From Musa acuminata AAA Group (taxonomy: Eukaryota; Streptophyta; Magnoliopsida; Zingiberales; Musaceae): a DNA stretch of 64,000 nt. Every line of letters begins with the position of its first letter. Positions within the stretch are counted from its first letter, which is position 1. The position numbers and the translations under genes are program-made. The stretch is from NCBI RefSeq assembly GCF_036884655.1, contig NC_088357.1, positions 45,471,501 to 45,535,500 of the forward strand, written 5' to 3'. Below, one piece after another: positions 23,733 through 41,200 of the stretch. The notes under the pieces are model-generated. The model ran no database searches. It worked only from the letters and a program-made list of their open reading frames with translations, and was not told where the DNA came from.

Positions 23733-26700
23733 ATGGGCGAAGCCGGTACGATTGCAAAGGACATCACTGAAGTGAGTTCTGTGATCCTTTTCCCCTTCTT
23801 CTTCTTCTTCTTCTTGTCTCGTGTGGTGGATTTGACATGGTGGATGGACAGTTAATTGGTAGAACTCCTTTGGTCTACCTCAACAATGTCACCACTGGCT
23901 GCGTGGCTCATGTTGCTGCCAAGTTGGAGGGCATGGAGCCCTGCTCCAGTGTCAAGGACAGGTACTCACAAGCTAATCAGAAATTTGTTCCTCATTCATG
24001 TTGGAGGGAATGGATCGTTCTTTGTAATTTAATTTTATACAATGATCAATTCTTTGTGCACAGGATTGGGTACAGTATGATTGCTGATGCAGAGGAGAGA
24101 GGGCTTATCCAACCTGGGAAGGTAAGCCATTTTTCATTTTAGTTAATCTGTTTCATCAATTATAATTGAAGCAAAGGCTGGCAAACCAAAATCCAAAATA
24201 TACACAATGCATGATCTTTGAGGAAATCAATGAGCTGTAGGTTATTACCTGTGTCTTTAACAATTTCGTTTACAGAAGAAGATTTGCCATAAATGGAAGC
24301 CATAAGACATGCCATCTATCTTGATTTTACAAATTACATTGTAGATTATATGTTCTAATTATATAGGGCATTGCAACTTATTGTTCTTAATTCAAATACT
24401 TGATAATTGGAAATGGCTGATCAAAACTTTCACTGACATGCTCATTTGTCTTCCATTGTTATTTTTGTTAGAGCGTCCTGATTGAACCTACTAGTGGCAA
24501 CACTGGAATAGGGCTGGCCTTCATAGCTGCTGCAAAGGGTTACAAGCTTGCGATAACAATGCCGGCCTCGATGAGCCTCGAAAGGAGGACCATTCTTAAA
24601 GCTTTTGGTGCTGAATTATTCCTGACTGATCCTAGTTTGGGTGTGAAAGGAGCTGTTAAGAAGGCAGAAGAGTTGGCTGCAAAAACACCAAATTCATATA
24701 TCCTTCAACAATTTGAAAATCCAGCAAATCCAAAGGTAGATGTTACATGGACTTTTATGATGGTTTTAGACATATTGATACACCTTTTTGGTGCTTGCAG
24801 ATTCATTATGAGACAACTGGACCTGAGATATGGAAAGGAACAGGTGGTAAAGTTGATGCTCTGGTGTCTGGTATTGGAACTGGGGGTACAATTACTGGAG
24901 CAGGGAGATATCTGAAAGAGCAAAATCCAGACATCAAGGTCAGTTGATCTACATTATATATCAACAGTTTTATGTCCATATAAAAAGATTTTCTACATGT
25001 ATATAATATTTCTAACTGTTATGATTCACTTGTTTTGAATTGGTATGAATTCTGCACTGTTTTAGTTGTATGGAGTGGAGCCAGTGGAAAGTGCTGTGTT
25101 ATCTGGAGGGAAACCTGGTGAGTTATTATCTTGATTGTTCTTTATTTACTTTCTTGGGAGTGGATTTGTTATTTGATCATGTATGACTATATGAATGAAA
25201 TATAAGGGGTTTTCATTTGTTTGCCAATTTGAAATATGCACTAATTCACCACACTGGGCCAGGAAAGAATATTACAGTAATGGCTTTCCGTTGAATATTC
25301 ATTTCTTGTGTATATGAGTAAAGTTGCTTCTTTGTTGCTCTACCTTCTTTTTCCAGCTAATCTATCTGAGTGACCTTTTAATGATTTGATAAATTTGATA
25401 ATCAATAGCTCTACAAATTTTTATGCATGTGTCAATGTGTTGACCAAAATAACTTCTTTTATGTATCCTTGCAGTCTTAGTTGCCAAAGTTCAATTCATA
25501 TCATGCATTTGATAATTGATCTATTGTCTCATAATATTGCTTGTTTGAATGACAAGAGAACAACATAGTCAGGATATTGAGTTATACTTCGAATTATCAG
25601 TTTCATAAGAATCTTGACACTGTAAGCTCCTCAATTCTTGCTTTACTGGAGTTTGGGTGAATGGTCTGACACAAAAGGAACTAATAGTTTTTATTATACA
25701 ATGTGTTTTTCCTTTTTATGATAATGTCTTGTAATAACTTACTAATGTTCCGATATTCATTTGGATCTTTTGAACAAGAGCATATTTCCACTTATACTAT
25801 CTATTTGATTCAAGGAGGTTAATTTCTAACATTTTTGGAGAATATAAATTGGGACATGCTATGGAAGTTTCTGTTTTTTTTTCTTAAAAAATTATCATGT
25901 TGAATCTGATATGAATGGATTTATGGAGCAGGACCACATAAAATTCAGGGAATAGGAGCTGGTTTTGTTCCTGTTGTTCTTAATGTGGATCTAATCGATG
26001 AAACTATCCAAGTAAGCTTACAGAACTATTGTACAGAACTATTGTTTAAGTTATTCTCAGGTAGTTAGCCTGTTAAATTGATGACTCGGCACGATCAACT
26101 AGTTATAGTTCTTCTCAAAGATTTTATAATAAATTCTAACAACATATCATCTTTATCAATTTCATGATTAATCAGATTTCAAGTGATGAAGCTGTTGAGA
26201 CAGCAAAGCTTCTTGCTTTGAAAGAAGGGTTGCTGGTGAGTTTTGGCAAATTCTTGGTTTTTTTGTTAATATCTCAATCAACAAGAGCAAGAACACTGCT
26301 CATTCGCTTGCTCAAAGTTTTTGACACAAATTTTTTTCTCATGGTAACCATTGTAGGTTGGAATTTCATCTGGGGCTGCTGCTGCTGCTGCTATCAAACT
26401 TGCACAGAGACCAGAAAATGAGGGAAAGCTGATTGTTGTGAGTTATTGAATTCCTTTCCTTTCCTTTCATATGTATTCTCTATACTTTGTTCATGTTCAA
26501 CCATATTAATAACTGCAAGAAACAACTGTTTGAATATGTTAACAGAAACTATAAGTAAATCAAATTAGAAGTTCAAGAATGTAACTAAAGCTCTATCCAT
26601 TTCCTTTTAGTATTTTAGAATTCATTTGCTATAGTATTTTCTGAACTGCTGCTAAAATAAGTTTAGATTCTGCAATTTTCACTGAGAATTTGAATTAGTC

Positions 26701-27159
26701 TAGCCATCGATGGAATATGAAACATTTGATTTTTATTTTAAGCTAAGTCATTTGATTGTCTATTCTACTCTCAATTATCATCTTACAACATGTGAACATA
26801 ATTTCATGGTAGCACATGGTCATGATCTTTCAATCAACAAGCCGTTGCTTATTTACATATATGTCTGAAGATAGTCTTACGATCTGAATTGTAAATCAGT
26901 ACTTGATGTAGCTTCCTTCCATCTTTTATATCACTTTGTTTCTGTACCTTTACCTGCTGATCTATTTAGATTTGATCATGAGGATTCAAGCTACTAATTA
27001 GCTCACCTTTGTTAGATTTGATCATGAGGATTCAAGCTACTAATTAGCTCACCTTTGTTGGCACAGGTTGTTTTCCCAAGTTTCGGAGAACGCTATCTTT
27101 CTTCTGTGCTTTTCGAATCAATCAAGAAAGAAGCTGAATCCATGACCTTTGAGCCCTGA
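23733..27159 (+). CDS. Cysteine synthase / O-acetylserine (thiol) lyase, cytosolic type, 324 aa
   Basis: Ten coding exons keep phase: 23733-23771, 23852-23961, 24064-24121, 24472-24735, 24801-24938, 25066-25117, 25932-26011, 26176-26235, 26357-26437 and 27067-27159. The 324-residue product matches the usual length of cytosolic OASTL. Its start, [13 protein letters not shown], has no plastid or mitochondrial transit peptide. It belongs to the PLP fold-type II enzymes. K48 in SSVKDR is the Schiff-base lysine, TSGNTG (76-81) is the substrate loop, GTGGT (183-187) cradles the PLP phosphate, and S272 in GISSG lies near the pyridine nitrogen. The reaction is O-acetylserine plus sulfide to cysteine plus acetate, the last step of sulfur assimilation, in complex with serine acetyltransferase. 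A beta-cyanoalanine synthase is the main alternative, but the N-terminus favours the cytosolic OASTL. Confidence 0.95.
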
Positions 27160-28429
27160 GAAATATATTTGATTGTTTTTGCGTCGATCGCCGTCTTGTA
27201 AACCTTCATTATCTGTCTTGATAAATGTTTGATTGCAAAGTGTGGTAATAGTGGTTTTATGTTTGGAGAGCCTGCTCTAGGACTGTATCTCATTGGCACA
27301 TACCGATATGTTAGCTATTGTTGAATGAATATGATTTTTATGGGGAGATAATATTTACAAAATGCTCTTTTTTTCTTTTTCTTGAAATCTTGTTTCTTGG
27401 GAGCCTCATTCTATAACCATTTGAGGTATCATGGGAATATGAATTGATGACACTTTTAAGTCAGATATTAATGCAATTTCAGAAGTGCACTTTACTGAGA
27501 ATTCTGCTATTGCTAACAGATGACTGCTATGGAACTAACTGCTAGGATGAATTGATAACTATATTGTAATGAAAGAGGTATAAGTGAGTTTACCCAACCT
27601 AACATGGAGAGGTAATCGATTTGCAGGTTTACCGTCCTCCTTTCGAGCATGCGAAAATATGCAAGATGCTCCTAACAATATTCAGAATGAGTCGAGGTGG
27701 TGGATTATCCATGACAATATTCTCGACTAAGTTCAACGAATCCGACACCATGTGGACAAGAGATATGGTGAATAACAAAACAACATCCAAGAAAACATTC
27801 CTATCACACAACATAAATATCGGGATCACATAAACAAATAAATAAGAATACATGACAAAGATAATTAAATTTAGTTGTTGGTCACAACAAAGAATCTTAT
27901 TTTTTAAGGGATAAAAAACTCTTTGCATCAATGTTTCCGTAATTCTCCCATTGCTTTGGAAATATTTTTTCTTTTATTTTTTAGGAAATATATTGATCTT
28001 ATAAACAGGAATGTAAACTCAGCTGATACAGGATAATACATTTTTTTTGTTGCAGAAAAAAAAAAACATGAATGGCCAAAGATGAATTACAGAGTAAATA
28101 AGAAAGAAAACTATTTTACATTTTTTTTTTGTCCTTAAATTTTATCACATTGAAATGTATTATTTATTAATATATAATGTATAACAATTTATTATTTTTT
28201 CTGCTAATTCTCAACAGGTTTTTAGTTTCTTTTCAGATATAAATGGTCAAATTTGACATTTGTTTACCTTTGATTTTATGCACTGACAGAATTTGTATGA
28301 AACATAGAATAAATCTTATAAGTAAATTAACACAAGATTAAAGTTAATTGACCCAATGAAAACTTGTCACAGTGTTCAATATGGTCCATCAAACCTTATC
28401 AAAAGGCCGGTCGAGTCGAGTCCGGTCCG
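27160..28429. other. 3' flank of cysteine synthase and AT-rich intergenic DNA
   Basis: No gene is seen. The first 200-300 bases should hold the cysteine synthase 3' UTR. The rest is AT-rich with A and T runs (about 28040-28130). Frames of 70 and 100 codons at 27621-27931 overlap on opposite strands and show no domain. Confidence 0.5.
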
Positions 28430-28641
28430 GTCCATCGCGAACGGCCCGGAACGGCCCAATTAGTCGATAAAACCTCCGTGAATCACCAGCCGTCCGATCT
28501 TCCTTTAGGGTTTCCCATGGCTTTATAACGACGTCTTGCTACCTTCGCTTCTATTCCTCCGGCGCGGGCTCGAGAGAGCAGTAGTAGAAGAAGGGCGTGG
28601 AGAGAGATCGTAGCCGTTGGCACCGGGCCGTCGCGTTCGCC
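28430..28641 (+). promoter_or_regulatory. RPS18 promoter with site II and telo-box motifs
   Basis: CGGCCCAATTAG at about 28452-28463 contains a site II-type GGCCCA. TTTAGGGTTTCCC at about 28503-28515 is a telo-box (AAACCCTA on the other strand). GGCTTTATAACG at about 28518 may act as TATA. Telo-box plus site II is the standard combination in plant ribosomal protein gene promoters, driving growth-linked transcription through TCP and telo-box binding factors. Confidence 0.75.
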
Positions 28642-30958
<2,317 letters not shown>

Positions 30959-32200
30959 GTGATGAACTAAGAGACCTTGGATGCCTCAAAAAACTCGGCA
31001 TCCAAGGGCTTAGACTTCTGTTTCTGCCGCTGCGGTTTGTGTTAGTTTCGATTTGGATTTCCAACAGTTGATATCTGCATTAGTGATTCCATTCCGTGTT
31101 ACACACTAGGCTGGTGTGATGGATAATTTTGGATGTTCTTAGGCTACACATTTGTCAATTTGCTGCATTCTAATACTATTTAAGACCAATGTTGGAAGCT
31201 TTTGTGATGGGTATCTGTTTTGGTATTTCTTTGAAAATATGAATTATGATGGTTAGAATTGCAGGCAGGAATCTCTATACTGAATTGATCATAAAGAGAG
31301 CAACTTCTACAAGCCTGCCTTCTAAGGACTACCAGGAAACATTGGATTCCATGGCTGCTTCAACCTGATAGTACAATTTGGTCATGTGGACAAATTGGTG
31401 TTGTATTCGACCGAGATGAAATAGGAAGAAGACTAATATAGTTTGTTTTTTCCATCAATAGCCAGATTTAGATGCCTATTGATTGGAATTGTAATTGATG
31501 CAAATGAAAAGAAAACAGACACTTTACTAATCCTTTATGTCAATTGGCTGCGAATTTTTGGTCTCACTCATAAATATCACTTCCGCTAATGCCAGATTAG
31601 GATATTTATTGATTGACTTTGGGAACAGTATGGGTGGAAAAATCAAGTGCTAGATTTGGGTGAGAGGCCAAAAAGCATGAAAGGTACCACCCATATTGAG
31701 GATTCGAATCATTGAGTTCTACAACAGAGAGGATGATTCATACACGACTGGGCAAGCATAAACAAGAAGAGCTTGAACTCAAATAATGTTTGTTTAGTGG
31801 AATACAATCATCAATAGAGCTTATCGATTAAACCCTAACTTAACTTTACATGACACATTGAATAAACAACAAGTATTATCTGGATTAACTCTCATTCTTA
31901 AGAAGCTAAGAAACAAATAGGTTTTCGTTTCATTTTTCATGAGGAAAAGAACCACAGATACTGAAAGCCTGATCTTAGCTTTCAATTGCCAAAAAGATAC
32001 ATGGAGACAACAGGGAGGTATATGGATCATAGAGTATGGGAAGCACAAAATATATGACAGGAGTCAAAAAGTAATCCAATTCATAGCAACTCAAACTGCA
32101 ACAAAACTTACATATGTGATGGCATATTCACGAACACTTTCCAACATCTGAATGACTTCAACATCTTTTTATCTTCACAAATATGTAATCGGCTCAAGTA
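30959..32200. other. Tail-to-tail intergenic region between RPS18 and the HD16-like kinase
   Basis: The two genes converge here, so the interval should hold both 3' UTRs. No coding frame over 75 codons and no RNA gene is seen. An AT-rich 3' region with AATAAA-like words follows each stop. Confidence 0.55.
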
Positions 32201-35200
32201 TCAGCACACTGTCCGACCGTAGCAAATCGAAGCAATGTACAGATTCTTTGCCCATTTGTCCTGCAAAATAGAATTATCTTCAGCACATCTCAAAATATTT
32301 TACAATAGTGTGTCCTTTGAGTGACAAAGGGGGTGAAATACTGTAGATTCAAGCACTGTTTGTTAGTTTTGGCGTTCTATATTTGCTATTTTCCTTAGTG
32401 ATGTATCGTATTTATTATATTATACTCAAAAGGGATTGGTATAGTTAGAACCCCGATATTTACCATGATAAAAATGGCTGACTATAAAATGCAGATTGCA
32501 CTATTAAGCATAATAATTACATAGTATCTTAGCAAGAACAGAATATAAGGGATCACGAACCAAAAGCATGGAGTTTGGAATAGAAAGAAAAGATTGTATG
32601 AGATTGCTTTTCAAGAGCATGAAGTTTTCACGAGATGAAAAGCAAGGATGAAATGTGCCAGAATTCAGGTACACCTTAAGAGTTCATTTAAAAGGAATAG
32701 AGCACTAATCAGCACTATATTACAGAGATGCATGACAAATAAGGCCGACAACTAAGCATCCCTTTATACACCAAAGACGACCAGGCCATCTGAAAAACAA
32801 ACATGTTTATAAAGCCTAGAGTAAGATTTGCAATTCTAACTGGCGATAATTCATGACATGAGTTTACCTTTACATGGTTGCTCGGGAATGTAGAGGTTCG
32901 AAGAGTTTCCTGTGTCTCATCCATCAATTTTCTCTTTGGTACGCTCAAAATAAAAGCAGCTTGATCAGGAGTGGCCGCAGTGGAAGTTATTCTATAACCA
33001 CTCTCCCATCTTCGGTGGATTCCTTCGCTTGGATAAAGAAAGTCTAACTCTACAACCTGCATTCCAAAAAATAAACCACACAATGACTTAGCATAAAAAA
33101 CTACCTGATCAGGCTGCAAATACCAAGATGCTAGATAATTTATTTACCCAACAACATAATTGCTGCAGTCCATCGTGACAGGCTCACTAGCTTAGAAATT
33201 TGAATGCAACAAATCCTTAAATGACATGGCCCAAAATGCTTTTAGTCTAAAGTTTCTAGTACAAAGTCCACCAAACATTATCTACCAACCAAACCCGCTA
33301 TACATTTCCAACATGGGATTAATTAGGAAATTAGAATAATCTTATCAAAACATATACCAAGAATAAAGTATATAATCTGCTAATAAAGTATATGCGTTAA
33401 TAGATTGGAAGGCATTAAATAATTGGTATATTTTACATCTCACTCCTCTTAAGAAGAACAAGACATTTCTTTCAATGAACATGACAACTAAATGATGCTT
33501 TAACATGTAGGAGCCCCAATTTGGCAAATGAGCCATCTTATCTTTCAAGAAAGTAGCAAATATATCATACCTGGTCAGAATAGCCAGAGTTCCTTGACAT
33601 GACTATCCCCCAGCGGCTGCCAGCAGTAGTCATGGATGTAACATGAAAACCTTCTTTCCACTTTTTATTGATCCACTTAAAAGGAAATGATTCACTAACT
33701 TTATAGGATTGCTGCGTGTAAGGGGTTCCTGCAGATAACAGTGCAGATCTAGATACTAAACAAGAAACTCAAATTTATGTGAAAAACACTTCCCAGAAAA
33801 TCATCAATAGACCCTTGCTTCTCATCTGTTTCAAATTCTTTGTGCTCTTTTTTTCGGTAGAAAGATGAAAGTCTAGGTTTGGCAAATTAAATTGGAAGTA
33901 CAAGTGTTTGCATACGAACTGGTAAACGCATATTGCATGATGTGTTGTGACTTATCAAATCTTAAAATATGTCTTTTTGCAAGAGCCCCTTGATGCTCTT
34001 CACCATCTTCAATTGATGAAGATTGTGCTCTTAGCATCAGGATCACTAACATGAAACAAGCTTTTACGTAATGAAAGCATATGATGCAGAGGCCATTTAA
34101 AAAATTAACAAAACAAAATGAATAAATAAAATATGATATTAATTGTCAGCTTCACTTTTTTATTTCCTTTGATGTCTGAGAATTCCTATATTTTATAAAT
34201 AGGATTAGCTTATTTTCTTTTTCTTTCGCTATGCTCAAGATGTATGGAATTAATGAAGATCAACAAAAGAATCTCCTGGTATAATTCCATTATCCATGCA
34301 GGAGAGGTTTGGAAGTATGAAATCTTCATCCCGAGGAATGATTCGTTAAACCAGAGTTTGCATGGTATTTATGCCCCTCTATTTCCTCTCAAAATCATCT
34401 AATATCTTCTCTTTTTTCCTTTTCACAATTATCAAATTCTTGGAAAGAACATTTTCTTTTCTCCCAGAGCTCCTCCATGCTTCTGTCGTATATTATCATT
34501 CCAAAATAAAGGGGCCTTACAATAATTTTTGGTAGCTGACCATTAAAGTTTCAGCTAATTTTCTATAGAAATTCCATTGTTTGGATCAGAAATAGCCAAT
34601 CCAAGACAGAGCACTGTAAGATCAGTATGTAATAGACAATCAGCCAGACAAATGGCAAAATGATAGTTTTTGGTTAAGAGGATAACAAGCATGAAAGACT
34701 GCAGCCTAACAAGACACTACAAATTTACTAAACTTCAACCAATCCATCGATCATCATCAACCTAAATATGGGAATAGTCATTGAAATGAAAATAATACAT
34801 AATCATTTTTTTTCTACCACCAAAATCTTTCTTTTGTCAATCCTTTTTTGCGTCTTTCCCTTAGTGAATAATCGTGGATTTAACATGTAATGACCCATCA
34901 TAGTTGCATTATGTGACCTACAATTTAACTGTAGGATTTCAAAACTTGCCATAAGTATCAGCATTTTTCAACTTCCAATTTTACAATCCAGTTGTATCAC
35001 CAGTTACCCAATTTCCAATTCATTTTCTCTGTTAAATAATTTCCTCTTCCACTGGAGAAGCAGAAGCAATAAAGCATTTCCCATCCCCAGTGAACTTCCT
35101 ACTTATACAGCAATTCATCAACTGTTTCAACAATCTGTTCTGCCTCTACCATCTCCCAACAATATTACGGGAGATACATTTTAAAATTTGTCATGCTGTG

Positions 35201-38200
35201 CAAAACTAGTAAGTCAGACAAGATATCTACTTGCAAGAAATTGATTACTGATATAAACTGTTTATGATAGTTGTGTTCTTTTACTTGGCGATTTAGCAAA
35301 CTGTGATATGTAAACAGTCCTCAATACAGTTGTTGGCGCTTTAGTAGTTTTTCTGTACAATTTGTCCATAACCTATAATACATTCTTGTTAACAGTTTTA
35401 GGAGTTTGTTAATTTGAACATTCTGCAAGAGTTGTTGTTCAAAAGCTGGTAATATATTCTTGCTCATAATGGCTTTAGTCCACAAGTTTTTTTATTTCTT
35501 TCTAGACTTTGTTACTTAACATCAGACAGGAAGAAGGATCAGGTGTAAGTCAGATGCAAACGATTCTGTTTATTAATCACATTAAATGAGATGGATTGTT
35601 TCACTTGACAAATAAACAGGTTGGACTAAGATCTGCATTTTTAACATGTTTATTAAATGGGGCATGTTTCGGTTGTCTTTTTTGTAGCACATACTACATA
35701 CTATATACAACTTGACCCAACCTAAACCATTAACATTCCTAGTTGTAAATAAGGATTCTATAAAAAAAAAAATTGAGGAAAGACAGGCATGTGTAAGTTT
35801 AATTTCAGTTACATCTTATTTCAATTTAGTTGGAAACTAGTTCAAGTTTTATTAAGTTCTAGTCAATGTATTTTTTTTTTAGTATGAGTTGAATTTTGTC
35901 ACACTTTCTACTTATGTGGAGCATTTCCAAGATTGGTATCATTTTATTTTATAAATGCCCAACTATTATGGGTATAATTTGAATTAAACTTATTTAGTCC
36001 ATAGTAATCGAGTTTTCATTGTTCTAGATCACTTTACCAAATGAGATTTAGGTTAACTCTGAATAAATATAAAGAGAATATTGTCTTATAAATATCCTAT
36101 TCTAAGAATATCATTTGAATTTTAGAAAGTTTGTTATGTCAATCAATAAGAGGGACACATTGCCAGAGACAAATTGATCAATTTTGAAGTGTAGATTTAC
36201 TAGCCAACTGAGTCAATTGATTGAACCAGATAATTCGATAGAAATATATCACAATATGGATATAGCATATTTGTACTTTTATCATTAAATTTGTTGCATG
36301 TATTATCACAAGCATCTGTAAAGAAAAAGAAGCTCAAGCAATATTACTGCAAGAAATGGAAAGAATATAAAAATTAGGTGTTTGCAGAACAATAAGAAAT
36401 TTGCAATCTGAAAGGTACTTTTATACAGTAACATTCTGCACAAACCTTTAGACATTACAACTAATGAACTCCCATTTGTGGCACCAGCTACTGCACTTAT
36501 GTAATAATTCTTCTCCCACTGCTCCATAATCCAATCCTAAACAAAACAAGATAGACTAGAGTCATTGTGCCAAAACCTATAAATTAACACCTCTAAGAGG
36601 GAACTTGCACATTTGTTTTTGAAATACCTTATGCAAGAACATTGGTGATAATTCATAAACCTGGGAACTGAAACCTGTTCCTGCATCCATAATAAGGGCC
36701 CAGAGATTTGCTGAAGATGCCACACAACTGATATATAAACCATCTTCCATTCCTTTTACTATATGTTGTTGAAGTCTTGCATCCGCTACATTATAGTGGT
36801 ATCTAAGAGAAGATTCATTATTTGCTGATTAAAATGTATAATTATATGATAAATTTGGAAGTACAACACAACAAGATGAAGAAACAAGCAATTAGAAACC
36901 ACAGTTTCCTCTATCTCAGAGTTGGATAAGGTAGCATGAGCAGGTGCAACATCTGCAGTGGACATACCAGGCCACCACACTGATTAATCTAGTTTAGTGC
37001 CACTTCAGAAGGAGCAACTAATCTAATTTTCACAGTGGCAGAATTCTGCTAAGGGCGCCAAGGCCTAAATCTTCTGAGACATGATAGGATGGGTTTACTT
37101 CTGCCCAGGAACTTCTTGCAAAACAGATGATGTTTAACAAACATATGATCAGTAAATTAGCATTCGGCCTGCTTGAGTCTAGTGTTTTAAGATCTAGCTG
37201 GGACACCTATGTTCACCCATTGACCAGCTGACCTATCAGTTTTTACCAGTTGGGGGAACCTTAAAACCAAAATTATTATAAAATTGTCTGTTTTGAATGT
37301 CTTCTTTCTGATCCAGTGGGTCAACTGCTTGATGACCAGTTCACAGGAATAGCTGTTTTGAATGTTTTTTTATAGTGAAAAGCCTAAACTAATCTTCTTA
37401 GCCATATTATGGGTTTCGCAGAAATTATGGTCAAGTATTTCTACATAGGTTTCTCAAGTATCAATGCCACCATGACTCATCTATGAAACATGCCCCAAAA
37501 ATTATTATAAAATTGTTTGTTTTGACTGTCTTCTCTCCGAACCAGTGCGTCAACTGCTTGATGACCAGTTCATGGGAATAGCTGTTTTGAATGTTTTTTT
37601 ATAGTGAAAAGCCTAAACTAATCTTCTTAGCCATATTACGGGTTTCACAGAAATTATGGTCAAGTATTTCTACATAGGTTTCTTAAGTATTAATGCCACC
37701 ATGAGTCATCTATGAAACATGCCCCAAACCTGTGCATTCCATTATTTCTCTATAAATTTATCAGTTCCAGCCATCTTCCTCTCTTACTGTCTTTCTCCCA
37801 TTCTCAGCCTCTCCACTTTTTTTCTTGCAGGTACCATCTATCCCTCTATTTCACATCCGCAACAACCTCTCTGTTATCTCTCACGTGCCTGCTCTCTCTC
37901 CTGGCTTGCAAATTCCATGGCCAAGAGTCGACCTATTTGAATCGTTGAACGAATATCGACCATAAAAAAGGGGGCTGGCTCAGGTTGAATTTAAACAATG
38001 TGACATGACCAGCTGAAAACTTAATAAACACAAGTTGTCATCTTAGAACTAAGAATTCCCATGTGTCAATTGACATGTAGCAAAACATTGCTCTCCAATT
38101 TGAAGTGTTTCAATTAATAGGTAGATTAAAGGATTACCAACTCCGGATTCATAATATTGTCAATTGAAACTTAAATTAATGATGCAAGAACAAAAAGCCT

Positions 38201-41200
38201 TCGCCATAGCTTTTCATTGCTTCGTAAGTCTTTATACTTATCCTTAAGGACAGAATTATGATCAGCACATGAAATAATAAAACATTAGTTATCACTTTAA
38301 CTCATTATAGAAAGTGAATTTAATGGATAAATGGTTCACTTAAATTTAAAGGAACTAGTCTGAAACCATGTTCACAAAAAAATAAATAAATAAAATGCTA
38401 TTTCAAGGTAAATCAAGACCCCAGTAACATAGTAGGAAGGAAATAGTACAAAAACAAAAACTTCCTTTTTTTGTATACCTCTGTTTCATTGGTCTCCTAG
38501 CATTGTAAACTGAAATCCACTGAGTTGCTGGGCTTCCCAGACGGACTTTCTTCTTAGGCTGCTCATCCTCTTCAAGGTTTACAAGCAGTCTACCACGTTT
38601 CTGCCCCACCTACATATGTGAATCATGAAACTCAAGAATTAATCAGAGATTCTATAGGGATATCATATTAAGATAACAGCTAATATAATACTGGTCAATA
38701 AACAATACAACTGTAGTTCTAGCAACCTTTAGAGCTCCATCAATTCTGATAGGTCTCAGAGAAGTGCATGGTTCAATTAAATCATCAAAAAGTGAAATAA
38801 GTTTGGAGTAATTTGGTTCTTCGTCAAATTTCATATTTGTCACAATCTCAAGAAATTGTTTGAATGGAGGCGGACAGAAACAGCATAATATCTCTGGAGA
38901 AGTAGCCATTTTCTTCTTACAAACAAGAAAACTCTTGTTATCTCCCTGCAATAGAAATTTATGTAAGAAACAGGGTGTGCTAGACAGGAATATGAAACAT
39001 GAGGATAAAACCACATTTTACAAGTACATGAGAAAAGTACCTGATAGCCTTGCCAAGGTAACCTTCCTCTGATAATAAATATCAATGTGTAGGCTAACGA
39101 CTCCAGATCATCCCTCCTGCTACCTGTACGTCCTAAATGAGCATGCACGCTTGCGTATCTAATTGTTCCCCTGCAAAAGAAAGCTACTCAGTGCAATAAT
39201 CATCATAGACACAGACATTTACGTGTGTACACACCTAAAGATATCTGGTCTTTGATCATATTCAACGTGTTGGCCAGATGATGCTTCTTTCCATCTAGAT
39301 GCTGCACCAGTTACACATTAGAGAAGCCATCAAATCTATATATGTATAACAGCAATGCAATAAGCATGTAATTAAGCTGATATCTTCAAAGGAGATGCTT
39401 GTTCCTAAAAACTAAGCCACCAATAATTCAGAAGAAAAAAAAAAGGTTTCTGAATGGAGACACACCCAAACCAAGATCAATAAGGAAAAGCTTCTTCTCA
39501 TCAGCAGATCTAGGCTGTCCTAGTAGAAAGTTCTCTGGCTTAACATCTCCATGCACAAACCTAACCAAGGAATCATTTGAACTTTCAACAGTAAGTAGAC
39601 AGGCAAAAGTTAAAAGAAAAATCATAGATATATCTTAAGCTAAGATTGGAAAAGCATTAATTCAAGTACCCCTTTGAGTGAAGTTTCTCAAGAATAGCTA
39701 TAGCCTCCACCGCAATGCAGGCAGCCATATTTGGAGACATCCTGTTTGAAACACGAGTAATTATATGGCATAATCAAGATATCATAGAGCTGACAAAAGA
39801 CAGCATGTTTCTTACGCTTGGCCTACAGAATTCCAAACGTCCCAAAGACTAGGACCGAGCATATCCATAACCTGACAATTTTCATTTTTTTTTCCAAATC
39901 AGCTTTAATAAACTGACAAAACCTCTCGGCTAGTAGTACATGAAAACTATTTTACATTACCAAAATGTAGTAGTCTCCTTGACGACCCTTATAGTGAACC
40001 CATGGAATTCCATAACATCCATTAAGAGAACTTGCAACCAGCATCAATTGGTTAGATAAATGACTAGTAAAATTTGAGGTATGAGAAGTACATGAATTAT
40101 ATAAAAAAAGTTTGCTTACTTGTAGACTTGCCACTCATATGGTGGGCCATAGTTGCAACCCTTACTACTTCGATGCTCGAATTTAAGAGCCACCTAAAGG
40201 GAGCAGGTATTAATATCTGTTGGGTAAACAATACTGTTCTTTAAATATGATATGCTTGAGCAGAACTTCCAAATTTAACCTCATATGCATCTGGACCTGT
40301 TCCTTGTTTTCCGCCAGATACTCTTCGACCAACATAGACCTGACCAAAACCACCTTTACCCAATTTCCTCTCTATCTTATACACAGGTGAGTTACCTACT
40401 TGAACCTGTAAAAGATACATGAACAATTAGATCCTACACGATAATAATGGTCATGGAGTGATTACCAGAAGTAAAAGCTTAAAGTGAAAAAACAGTAGAG
40501 AGAATATGTCCAAGTGTGATAAAAAGTCCAGTTGCCAATGCATTGTAATTATGTAACATTTCTGTAGCAAACACATTGCTGCTCGTAATTTAAGAGAGTA
40601 AAGTATAAGTTCAACATCAGAAAGTAAATCAACTACATTTAGATACTAGTGAGTTCCCATTTTAATATGAAAAATATTAGTCATGCTACTTCATAACATC
40701 TTACCTTCTTAAGTAATAAATGAGTCATATAGTGCATTTGTGGGTGGAAGCATATGCTACACATGTTAATAAATCAAAATATTCAAACTAATATTTTATT
40801 AGTTATAAATAAAGAAATAAACAATTTGCTATAGATTATTGATTGGCGAACATGTATTTAAACTATAAAATTATATGATGACATATACACTGATGCTAAA
40901 AGATTTTTTAATTGATAAATTAGAATATTTGAGTAGATGCCCTAGTGATGGATGTCATTATTATAGACAATATATCATAATACCAAAATAACAGTAATTG
41001 TCACAAAATACAAGCAAGGAATTATAAATTTGCAGCTGCAAAATACCACATATGTGATCACATTTTCATGCTTACACAGGCTGTACATGTGCAATAGATT
41101 TCAGATGTACAGTAACACCACATTCTGAAGCCACATAGGTTATGCAAGCAACCATATGACTCGATATGCATATATCACATAGACTGCATTTTGAAAACCT

